Positions 36,428-43,924 of a DNA stretch of 64,000 bases are shown one piece after another. The first letter of the stretch is position 1; each line of letters starts with the position of its first letter. This DNA comes from Streptomyces venezuelae (GTDB taxonomy: Bacteria > Actinomycetota > Actinomycetes > Streptomycetales > Streptomycetaceae). Below the pieces are notes generated by a model. The model made no database searches, was not told the origin of the DNA, and saw nothing but the letters and a program-made list of their open reading frames with translations. The translations under genes and the position numbers were made by a program. The stretch spans positions 620,001 to 684,000 of the forward strand of contig NZ_CP029192.1 of assembly GCF_008642315.1 (NCBI RefSeq), given 5' to 3'.

Positions 36428-37099
36428 TCAGGCAATCTTGGTCCGGGAGCGGGGCCCGGCGCAGGGGGTCAGGAGCCGCGCCAGCTGCGCCGAGGTCGTG
36501 TGCGCGTCACGGTGTACGACTCCGGCGATGCCGATCCGCTCCGCCGCCGCGATGTTCTGCGGGAGGTCGTCGACCATCACGGTGTCCTCGGGCCGGACGC
36601 CGAGACGCTCGCACGCGGTGGCGTAGGCACGGCGGGACGGCTTGCGCACACCGATGTCCCCGGACACCGTGACGGCGTCGAACATCGTGGGCAGGTCGAA
36701 CCCGTCGTAGCAGTGGTCTCCGAGGGAGTTGGAGAGCAGGCCCACGCGTCGCCCCTCGGCCCGCAGCGTCGCCACCAGGGCGACCATGTCGGGGTCGGGG
36801 CGCAGCCGGTTCTGGATGCGGCGCACTAGGGCCGGGCCTTCGACGGCCACCCCGTGGGCCCGCAGGCGCGCCGCGAGTCCGTTCTCGAACTCCGGCTCGC
36901 CGATGCGGCCTTCCTCGTGCGCCACCAGCAGGGCGCTGCTCTCCTCGTCCTTGGAGAGGAGTCGCAGCAACAGCCGTGGATCGTCGGCCAGTTCCGTGCC
37001 GAGCTCCTCGAAGGCGGTGACGACGCTGGTGGTCAGCACCCCGCCGAAGTCGAACAGGACCGCCGTGCGTGCCCGTACGTCCACGTCACCCGTCGTCAT
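36428..37099 (-). CDS. HAD-superfamily hydrolase (ACAD10/epoxide-hydrolase N-domain type)
   Basis: 223 residues from ATG 37099; GTG 37105 two codons earlier is an alternative. HAD motif I VLFDFGGVLTTS (nucleophile position; the first Asp present, second replaced by Gly-Gly as in many of this subfamily), motif II LLSNSLGD, Lys in GVRKPSRRAYATACERLG and motif IV VMVDDLPQNIAAAERIGIAG. The pattern is that of the HAD domain found at the N-terminus of ACAD10 and soluble epoxide hydrolase. It sits 24 bases upstream of the ACAD10/11-type dehydrogenase gene on the same strand, so the two domains that are fused in animals are separate genes here. Confidence 0.88.
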   Translation of the reverse strand: MTTGDVDVRARTAVLFDFGGVLTTSVVTAFEELGTELADDPRLLLRLLSKDEESSALLVAHEEGRIGEPEFENGLAARLRAHGVAVEGPALVRRIQNRLRPDPDMVALVATLRAEGRRVGLLSNSLGDHCYDGFDLPTMFDAVTVSGDIGVRKPSRRAYATACERLGVRPEDTVMVDDLPQNIAAAERIGIAGVVHRDAHTTSAQLARLLTPCAGPRSRTKIA

Positions 37100-37254
37100 C
37101 GCCACCGCGCCTTCGGTCGTCTCCGGTTCCGTCAACGTAATTGAATCCGGGTTCAGGTTCAAGAGTGTGGGGAACCCCACGTCCCGCGGGCGGCATCGCC
37201 TCGTATATTGAAGTCAACGTCAAGTTCGAAGCGCGGACCACGGAGGTTCTGCAC

Positions 37255-38196
37255 ATGCCGACACACGTCACCCCCGCCGAATGGGAACGCGTCGCGACGC
37301 GCGAGGTCACTTCGGGCGACATCACGCTCCGCGTCTTCGACCACGGCGACGGGCGGCCGGGCAGGCCTCCGGTGGTCCTGTGCCACGGCTTCCCCGAGCT
37401 GGCGTTCTCCTGGCGGCACCAGGTCTTCGCGCTGGCCAGCGCGGGGTACCGCGTGCTCGTCCCCGACATGCGGGGATACGGCGGGAGCTCGCGGCCCGCG
37501 GACGTCGACGCGTACGACATCCTGACGCTCTGCGGCGACCTGGCCGCGGTCCTCGACGACGTGGGCGCGGACGACGCCGTCTTCGTGGGGCACGACTGGG
37601 GCGCGATGGTGGTGTGGCAGATGGCGCTGGCACACCCGGAGCGGGTGCGGGCGGTGGCCGGGATGAGCGTGCCGGTCACGCGGCGCTCTCCGGCGCCCCC
37701 GATCCCGATCCTGCGCAAGCGGCTCGGCGAGGACTTCTACATGGTCTGGTTCCAGGAGCCAGGCGCGGCGGACGCGGCCCTCAGCCGCAACGTGCGCAGG
37801 ACGCTCGTGGCGAAGGAGATCTACTCCGCCCGGTGGGCCGAGCAGCACGACGAGCCGTCGTCGCCCCCGCCGTGGCTCAGCGAGGAGGAACTCGCCTACT
37901 ACGTCGAGACGTTCGAGCGCACCGGGTTCACCGGCGGCCTCAACTACTACCGCAACCTCGACCGCAACTGGGACCTCACCGCACACCTCGCCGACCGCCG
38001 CGTCACCCAGCCTGCCCTGTTCCTCACCGGATCCAAGGACGTCGTCGGCCAGTTCATGCCGCCGAAGGACCTCGACCACATGCTGACCGATCAGCGGGGC
38101 CACGTCGTGGTCGAGGGCGGCGGCCACTGGATCCAGCAGCAGCGTCCCGACGAGGTGAACGCCGCTCTTCTCGACTTCCTCTCCCAGGTCGGCTGA
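37255..38196 (+). CDS. Epoxide-hydrolase-type alpha/beta hydrolase
   Basis: 313 residues from ATG 37255 with CGGAGG upstream. Motifs: VVLCHGFPELAFSWRHQVFA with the HGFPE oxyanion motif (about 43-47), DMRGYGGSSRP, nucleophile elbow VFVGHDWGAMVVWQMAL (Asp), lid tyrosines in GLNYYRNLDRNW, and the His in VVVEGGGHWIQQQRPDEV. The combination HGFPE, GHDWGA and lid tyrosines is typical of epoxide hydrolases. It diverges from the HAD/ACAD/SDR operon and is followed by a TetR gene, so the four or five genes may form one regulated catabolic unit. Confidence 0.9.
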   Translation: MPTHVTPAEWERVATREVTSGDITLRVFDHGDGRPGRPPVVLCHGFPELAFSWRHQVFALASAGYRVLVPDMRGYGGSSRPADVDAYDILTLCGDLAAVLDDVGADDAVFVGHDWGAMVVWQMALAHPERVRAVAGMSVPVTRRSPAPPIPILRKRLGEDFYMVWFQEPGAADAALSRNVRRTLVAKEIYSARWAEQHDEPSSPPPWLSEEELAYYVETFERTGFTGGLNYYRNLDRNWDLTAHLADRRVTQPALFLTGSKDVVGQFMPPKDLDHMLTDQRGHVVVEGGGHWIQQQRPDEVNAALLDFLSQVG

Positions 38197-38250
38197 TAAC
38201 ATCCGCTGCCACCGATACGTACAGGTTCGACCGACAGTGAATGGATCGCA

Positions 38251-38901
38251 GTGGCTGCCCAGGCCCCGGCCGCAGACGGCGGTCAGAAGCAACCGATCAC
38301 ACCCCGCAGCGCCCGTGGCGTCAGGACGCGCAACGCGCTGATCGCCGCCGCGCGCGAGGTGTTCGAGCGCGACGGATATCTGGACGCCCGCATCACGGAC
38401 ATCTCCAAGGCGGCGCACGTCGCCTCCGGGTCGTTCTACACGTATTTCAACAGCAAGGAAGAGATCTTCCAGGCGCTGGTCGAGCAGGTGCAGGAGGAGA
38501 TGCTCCACCCGCACCTGCGCGAGCGCACCGGCATCACCGATCCCCGGCAGCTCATCGACGCATCGAACCGTGAATACCTCCGGGCGTACAAGAAGAATGC
38601 CCGCCTCATGGCCCTGTTCGAGCAAGTCGCCCAGGTGGACGAGCAGTTCATGGCGCTCCGCATCGAGCGGGGCAACGCGTTCGCCCGGCGCAACGCGAAG
38701 CTCATCCGCACCCTCCAGGAGAACGGCCAGGCCGACACGTCCCTGGACCCGCTGGTCACCGCGCACGCCCTGTCCGTCATGGTGAGCCGCATGGCCTACA
38801 TGGTGTTCGTGCTCGGTCAGCGCATCCCGTACGAGCGGCTCGTCACCACGCTCAACACGATCTGGGAGAACGGGCTGCGGCTTCGGGACGTCGAGCGCTG
38901 A
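38251..38901 (+). CDS. TetR-family regulator
   Basis: 216 residues from GTG 38251; the ribosome site is weak. Helix-turn-helix: AREVFERDGYLDARITDISK, then AAHVASGSFYTYFNSKEEIF (about 32-68). A C-terminal helical domain of the fatty-acid/acyl-CoA-responsive sort follows. It is 54 bases after the epoxide hydrolase gene on the same strand and is the likely regulator of the divergent HAD/ACAD/SDR operon and of the hydrolase. The region 37130-37250 contains TTGAA-type half sites that could be its operator. Confidence 0.9.
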   Translation: MAAQAPAADGGQKQPITPRSARGVRTRNALIAAAREVFERDGYLDARITDISKAAHVASGSFYTYFNSKEEIFQALVEQVQEEMLHPHLRERTGITDPRQLIDASNREYLRAYKKNARLMALFEQVAQVDEQFMALRIERGNAFARRNAKLIRTLQENGQADTSLDPLVTAHALSVMVSRMAYMVFVLGQRIPYERLVTTLNTIWENGLRLRDVER

Positions 38902-38945
38902 TTCCGGCCGCTGCGCACCTCGGCGGTCGGGCGTGGGCCCGCCGG

Positions 38946-39953
38946 CTACCAACCGCGTGCGGACTCCAGCAAGTGGTCCCTGACCAGGGCCACGTGCGGG
39001 TTGTCGGAGGAGCCGGGGCGCTGGACGAGGTAGCCGGTGTTGATGGGCGGATCGTCCGGGTCGTTGAGCAGTACCAGCGCGCCGGACGCCAGTTCGTCGA
39101 GGCAGAGGTAGCGGGGCAGCACGCTGAAGCCCGCGCCGCCCGTCACCGCCGCCTTGACCGCGCGCAGGTCCGGCATGGTGACGGCGGGCTTGCAGACCAG
39201 GCGCTTGCCGAAGACATGACGCCAGTAGCGGCGGACGATGGGCAGGTCCTCGGCGTACGCCACCAGGGGCACGCCGTGCAGCACCGAGGGGCCGTCGGCG
39301 GCGAGCCGCGCCGCCCCGCCGATCCGCTCCGCCCAGCCCGCCGAGGTGACCAGGACGAACTCCTCGTCGGCGAGGGGCACCGAAGCGAGCGCCCGGCCGC
39401 GGGGGCGGGCCGTGGCGATCAGCAGGTCGTGCCGGCCCGCGCGCATCTCCTCCAGGAGGTCGTCCGTCAGACCGGTCGCGACGCGCAGCACCACACCGCG
39501 CTCCACCAGCGGAGCGATCCGCGGCAGCACGCAGTGGGAGAGGAGCTCCGCCGGTCCTGCCAGGTGCACGGGCTCGGCGGAGCTGTCGCCGCCGTGGCCC
39601 GCGACCTCGGCGAGCGTGTCCAGGGGCTCGACGACGCGGGCCGCCAGCTCGTCCGCGAAGGGCGCGGGGGCCGCGCCGCGCGGGAGCCGCTCGAACAGCT
39701 CCCGGTCGAGTCTGCGCTCCAGGGACCGGATCTGCGCGGTGACCGTGGGCTGGGACAGGCCCAGGAGGCGGGCGGCCGCGGTGAAGGAACCTGAGCGGTA
39801 GACGGCGAGGAAGGTGCGGAGTTGGTTGAGGTCCAGGGAGGCGGTGCCGGGCGGGGCGGCCGGGTCGCCGGGTGCCGGGTCACCCTGCCCGCTCGTGTTG
39901 CCGTCGACACCGGCACCGACACCGGCACCGACATCGGAATTTCTATGTCCCAT
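38946..39953 (-). CDS. LysR-family regulator
   Basis: 335 residues from ATG 39953. An unusual low-complexity N-terminal tail (VGAGVGAGVDGN, from GACACCGGCACC repeats) precedes the normal LysR helix-turn-helix, SFTAAARLLGLSQPTVTAQI at about 55-74. The C-terminal effector domain is periplasmic-binding-protein-like. The true start could be later, but the frame has no good alternative ribosome site before DLNQLRTFLAVY. Downstream of the F420-type oxidoreductase gene on the same strand; the target is unknown. Confidence 0.88.
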   Translation of the reverse strand: MGHRNSDVGAGVGAGVDGNTSGQGDPAPGDPAAPPGTASLDLNQLRTFLAVYRSGSFTAAARLLGLSQPTVTAQIRSLERRLDRELFERLPRGAAPAPFADELAARVVEPLDTLAEVAGHGGDSSAEPVHLAGPAELLSHCVLPRIAPLVERGVVLRVATGLTDDLLEEMRAGRHDLLIATARPRGRALASVPLADEEFVLVTSAGWAERIGGAARLAADGPSVLHGVPLVAYAEDLPIVRRYWRHVFGKRLVCKPAVTMPDLRAVKAAVTGGAGFSVLPRYLCLDELASGALVLLNDPDDPPINTGYLVQRPGSSDNPHVALVRDHLLESARGW

Positions 39954-40030
39954 GCAGGGGAGCTTAGGGCGTGCCGATGGCTCCGGCGATCTGCGGGCAC
40001 GCAGTAGGGGCGGTCGGTGGCGGTCAAGGG

Positions 40031-40903
40031 TCAGGGCAGCAGCGGGGCCACCCCGTCCGTGACGAAGCGGATGAACCCCTCCGGGTCCGGTTCATCGGCG
40101 GTGGGCTGCAGGACGACCGTGTCGGCCCCCGCCCCGGCGAGCCGCCGGACGGCCCCCGCGACGGCCTCCGCGGGCCCGGCGACTCCGAGGCCCTCGATCC
40201 CGTCCCACCCCTCGCTGCGGAGCTCGGCACGCAGCCGGGCCGCCGCGTCAGGACCGGTCGCGGCGAGCAGGTAGACCACCACGGGGTGGGCAGCCTCGCG
40301 CCCGGCCGACTTCCGTCCTTCGTCGATGAGTTGGCGCGCCCGTCGCACGTCGTCCGGTGTCGCGCTCGCGTCCAGGATGGTGCCGTCCGCCGCCTCGCCC
40401 GTGAGCCGCAGCGAGCGCGGGCCCCGCGCTCCCGCGTACACCGCGGGGACGGACGCGGGCGGCCAGTCGAGCGCCACGCCGTCGAGGTGTACGTACCTCC
40501 CGTCGGTCGTGACGCGCTCGCCCGCCAGCAGCGCACGCATCGCGTCGAGGTGTTCGCGCAGGAGGGTGACCGGCGACTCGGCCCGTGCGCCCACCTGCCC
40601 CATCCAGTCCTGTACGCCGTGTCCGACCCCGAGCATGACGCGGCCGGGGAAGAGGCGGTGGAGCGTGGCCGCCTCCATGGTGGCGAGGGCGACGTTCCGC
40701 AGCGGCACGGGCAGCAGTCCCACCCCTACGCGCAATCGCTCGGACCAGGCAAGGGCCGCCGACGCGGCCGCGATGCCGCCCTCCAGGAAGCAGTCCTCCC
40801 AGAGCCACAGCTCTTCGAGGCCCGCGTCGTCGGCCGTGCGCACCATGGCGCGCAGGCGCTCGGGGGGAAGTTGGGGGCGGAAGACCACGCCGAGAGTCGT
40901 CAT
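40031..40903 (-). CDS. LLM-class (F420-dependent type) oxidoreductase
   Basis: 290 residues from ATG 40903. The luciferase-like barrel pattern is present: TLGVVFRPQLPPERLRAMVR, GLEELWLWEDCF, LRVGVGLLPVPLRNVALATM, LFPGRVMLGVGHGVQDWMGQ, and VPAVYAGARGPRSLRLTGEA. Family members use F420 or FMN; the actinobacterial type with WEDCF and GVGHG is usually F420-dependent. It would carry out a hydride transfer on an unknown substrate. Divergent from the GNAT gene and upstream of the LysR gene. Confidence 0.88.
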   Translation of the reverse strand: MTTLGVVFRPQLPPERLRAMVRTADDAGLEELWLWEDCFLEGGIAAASAALAWSERLRVGVGLLPVPLRNVALATMEAATLHRLFPGRVMLGVGHGVQDWMGQVGARAESPVTLLREHLDAMRALLAGERVTTDGRYVHLDGVALDWPPASVPAVYAGARGPRSLRLTGEAADGTILDASATPDDVRRARQLIDEGRKSAGREAAHPVVVYLLAATGPDAAARLRAELRSEGWDGIEGLGVAGPAEAVAGAVRRLAGAGADTVVLQPTADEPDPEGFIRFVTDGVAPLLP

Positions 40904-41004
40904 GTCGCTTTCCTATCCCGGTCGCTCGCCCGCGATCAACAGGGAATCAGCCTCTTCCTCACCACTTCAGTAAGGGTTGTTGTGCATACGACCATTACTA
41001 CAGA

Positions 41005-41556
41005 GTGATGGTCATGAACCAGCCCGACGGACGACAACTCACCATGCCCAGCACAGGCGTTACCCGTGTGCGCCGCGCCGTGCAGACGGACGTACCCGAA
41101 CTTGTACGCCTGCGGTCGCTGCTCTTCGCGACCCGCGACGAGGCGTACTTCAACTCCGCACCGGACAACGGCGGCGCCCCGGTCCGGGACGACTGGCGCC
41201 GCAACCTCGCCTCCGTGCTGGAGGTGCAACTGACGGCCGACGCCGCGCGCATCCTCGTCGTGGACGGCGCACACGGACTCGCGGCCTGCGGGATCGGCAC
41301 CGTCGAACAGTGGTTCCCGGGCCCGCACAGCGTCACCGGCCGGGTCGGGCATGTGATCGGCGTGGTCACGGACCCCGCGTACCGGCGGCGCGGGCACAGC
41401 CGGGCCATCATGCGGACGCTGCTCGACTGGTTCCGTACGCAGGGCACCTCCCGCGTCGACCTGTACGCGTCCGACCAGGGCGAGCCGCTGTACCGGGACC
41501 TGGGTTTCGTCGACCACCCCGACCCCGCGCTGTACTGGCGCCCAGCACACCACTGA
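41005..41556 (+). CDS. GNAT-family N-acetyltransferase
   Basis: 183 residues from GTG 41005; ATG 41008 or ATG 41014 are equally possible starts. GNAT fold: VRRAVQTDVPELVRLRSLLF at the start, HVIGVVTDPAYRRRGHSRAI with the acetyl-CoA pyrophosphate loop RRRGHS near 130, MRTLLDWFRTQGTSRVDLYA and PLYRDLGFVDH. Acceptor unknown. Confidence 0.88.
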   Translation: MMVMNQPDGRQLTMPSTGVTRVRRAVQTDVPELVRLRSLLFATRDEAYFNSAPDNGGAPVRDDWRRNLASVLEVQLTADAARILVVDGAHGLAACGIGTVEQWFPGPHSVTGRVGHVIGVVTDPAYRRRGHSRAIMRTLLDWFRTQGTSRVDLYASDQGEPLYRDLGFVDHPDPALYWRPAHH

Positions 41557-41661
41557 GCCGCGCGGGCCGAAATCTCCTGAGAGACAGCTGAAATCCCTTA
41601 AAAGACAACGGACTTCACCCCACCGCAGCATCATGGGACGAAGCGGAACGGGGGTGCCGTC

Positions 41662-42885
41662 ATGGCTGTTCGCTTCGGTTCGGGTACCGACCGGGTACCG
41701 GCATGGGCCTTCGCCGTCATCGGGTTCGTCCTGGTGGTCGGGTTGTTCTTCGGCATACGGGGCGTGGCCTCGCCCGGTGGCGGGGTGCGGGGAGGCGGTG
41801 GTTCCCCCGACGGGGGCACCAGTACGGGAACCAGTACCGGCACGAGTTCGGGGACGAACACGGGTGGCGGTGGCTCCGACTCCACGGGTGGGAGCGGTGG
41901 TTCGGGCGGGAGCGACACGGCCGGTGGGACGTCGGGCGGGGGCTCGGGCGGAGATACGGGCGGAGGCGGGGATACGGGCGGCACGGACGGGTCTTCCGGA
42001 GAGCCCTGGCAGACGGGCGGCTCGGACGGGGACAAGGAGAGCAAAGGCGGCGACGGAGGTGGGGGCGGAGGCAGTCGGGGCGGGACCCCGCCCAGCTGGC
42101 TGCCGTGGGGGCCCAAGTCGCCGAACACGGACGACAGGCCGGAGCCGGACAGCCTGTACGACGCGCTCCAGAGGGGCGAGTGCCAACTGCCGTACGACAG
42201 CGCCACCCACTCCGACAGGTGGGCCGACGGGTCCACGACCCCGCAGTCTTGGAAGGTCATCGAAGGGCTTGCCGGGATCTGCAAGGCCGCACACGGCGAA
42301 CGGACCGGGCTGGCGATCGCCTCCCGTGCCGAAGCGGGACTGCGCGCGGGCGGTTATCGGCCCCGGACGAGCGAGTACCACTGCAAGGAGGGTGACGCGT
42401 TCACGGTCCTGCAGCGCTTCGTCGCCTACTACCGGCAGCATCCCGCAGAGCAGGTGGTTCTGCGGTCCGCCCCGGCAGGGACCGCTGCCTGCGGGAACAG
42501 CATCACCGCCACGCGTGACCCCGTCGCACCCGACGGAAGCGTCGGCTTCGACGGCACCTGGCCCGACGTGCCCCGGGTCGTGGAACTGCGCGCCGCCGAG
42601 CTCGCGGAGCCCTTGGTCCTGAGGCCCTACGGCGACGAGAACGAGCGGGAGAAGTGCTGCAAGGGTGCGGTCGTCACCGTCGACCTGCCGGGCCCCGACG
42701 GGTTCGGGGGCCGCCGGCCTACGGTGATCGACGTGACGCTCGTGACGAGGAACGGGGCACGGGTGACGCAGCGGGCGGCGTTCACGATCAGCTGGGACGG
42801 AATCCCACAGCCTCCCGCGGCTTCGCGCTCGTCCAGGTCGTCCTCCCCGCCGGGCCCCGCCGATCCACGCACCCCCACCCGATGA
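41662..42885 (+). CDS. Membrane-anchored protein with a long Gly/Ser/Thr-rich linker
   Basis: 407 residues from ATG 41662 behind GGGGGTG. One transmembrane helix (AWAFAVIGFVLVVGLFFGI, about 14-32) is followed by about 105 residues of Gly/Ser/Thr/Asp low complexity (repeats of GTSTGTS and GGSGG) and then a globular domain with GECQLPYDSATHSDRWADGS, GLAGICKAAHGERTGLAIAS, several Cys (including KCCKGAVVTVDL) and a Pro/Ser-rich tail. The architecture is of a protein displaying a small domain outside the membrane on a flexible stalk. No family recognised. Its stop overlaps the start of the next gene (ATGA), so the pair is made together. Confidence 0.85.
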   Translation: MAVRFGSGTDRVPAWAFAVIGFVLVVGLFFGIRGVASPGGGVRGGGGSPDGGTSTGTSTGTSSGTNTGGGGSDSTGGSGGSGGSDTAGGTSGGGSGGDTGGGGDTGGTDGSSGEPWQTGGSDGDKESKGGDGGGGGGSRGGTPPSWLPWGPKSPNTDDRPEPDSLYDALQRGECQLPYDSATHSDRWADGSTTPQSWKVIEGLAGICKAAHGERTGLAIASRAEAGLRAGGYRPRTSEYHCKEGDAFTVLQRFVAYYRQHPAEQVVLRSAPAGTAACGNSITATRDPVAPDGSVGFDGTWPDVPRVVELRAAELAEPLVLRPYGDENEREKCCKGAVVTVDLPGPDGFGGRRPTVIDVTLVTRNGARVTQRAAFTISWDGIPQPPAASRSSRSSSPPGPADPRTPTR

Positions 42886-43847
42886 CCGACCCCGCCCCCA
42901 CACCCCCGGAGCCAGACCCGCCTCCACCCCCTGCCCCTCCCCCGCACCCCACTCCCGCCCCAGCACCCTCCCCCGATCCGGAACCCGCGCCCGACCCTGA
43001 ACCTCCCCCCACACCGGACCCCACCCCCTCCGACCCCCACATCGGGTGGGTGGAGATTGTCGGGGCCGTCGGCTCCCTCGTCACCCTCCTCACCGCCGTA
43101 CTCTTCTACTTCGGCTGGGCGAGCACGGACGCCGAGACCAAGGCGCTCGGACTGCGCGACACCGTCTTCCACCTCTCCACCAGCGATTACCTGTTGCGCA
43201 GCGTCGGCGCCCTGTACCTCCCGGCCTGGCTCGCGGCCGGCGTCGCGCTCGGCACCCTCGGGCTGCTCCGCTGGACCGCGGGCGAACCGGAACGACTGGC
43301 CCGCGCGATCCGTGTGCTGCGGTTCGCCTGGGCGGTGCCGCTCGCCCTCGTACCGCTGTATCCGCTCAGCCCCTGGCTGTTCGACCTCCTGCTCCCGCTC
43401 ACAGCGATCGGCGGCTTCGCGCTCAACGCGTACGCCCGCACGCGCGAACGCCGTGACCTGCGGCTGTGGGGGCTCACCCTCTTCATCTGCGTGCTGTCGC
43501 TGTTCTGGGCCGTGTCGTCGTACGCGGCGATAGCGGGCCGGGGCCGCGCCGAGCTGACCGAGCGGACGCTCCGCGACGAGTTCCCCGCCGTCGTCGTCTT
43601 CAGCGAGAAGGACCTGATGATCCGGGGCGGCGGCAGCTGTTTCCGGCGCGTGACCGACAAGGGGAGCCAGTACGCGTACGAGTACGGGGGGCTGCGCCTG
43701 TTCCACGTCTCCGGAGACCGCGTCTTCCTCGTGCCGCGCGACTGGACGCCCGAGGACGGCACGCTCTACGTCCTCAAGGAGGGGGACGGTCAGCGCGTCG
43801 ACCTGCTCAGCGGGCCGGGCCGCGGGGCGAGGGAGTGCCTGGACTGA
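42882..43847 (+). CDS. Pro-rich multi-spanning membrane protein
   Basis: 321 residues from ATG 42882 (ATGA overlap with the preceding gene). The first about 52 residues are almost pure PxP/PEP low complexity (TPPEPDPPPPPAPPPHPTPA and similar). About five transmembrane helices follow (IVGAVGSLVTLLTAVLFYFG; LYLPAWLAAGVALGTLGLL; PLALVPLYPLSPWLFDLLLP; LWGLTLFICVLSLFWAVSSY), then a C-terminal soluble domain with SEKDLMIRGGGSCFRRVTD and VFLVPRDWTPEDG. Unknown family. The Pro-rich tail should be cytoplasmic. It probably forms a complex with the stalked protein encoded before it. Confidence 0.85.
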   Translation: MTDPAPTPPEPDPPPPPAPPPHPTPAPAPSPDPEPAPDPEPPPTPDPTPSDPHIGWVEIVGAVGSLVTLLTAVLFYFGWASTDAETKALGLRDTVFHLSTSDYLLRSVGALYLPAWLAAGVALGTLGLLRWTAGEPERLARAIRVLRFAWAVPLALVPLYPLSPWLFDLLLPLTAIGGFALNAYARTRERRDLRLWGLTLFICVLSLFWAVSSYAAIAGRGRAELTERTLRDEFPAVVVFSEKDLMIRGGGSCFRRVTDKGSQYAYEYGGLRLFHVSGDRVFLVPRDWTPEDGTLYVLKEGDGQRVDLLSGPGRGARECLD

Positions 43848-43924
43848 GAGGTGCCCTGTCCGAGGGGTTCCGGTACTGAGGGGCCGGTGTGGCGCCGTGC
43901 CGCGGGCCGGAGGATGATCGTTTC

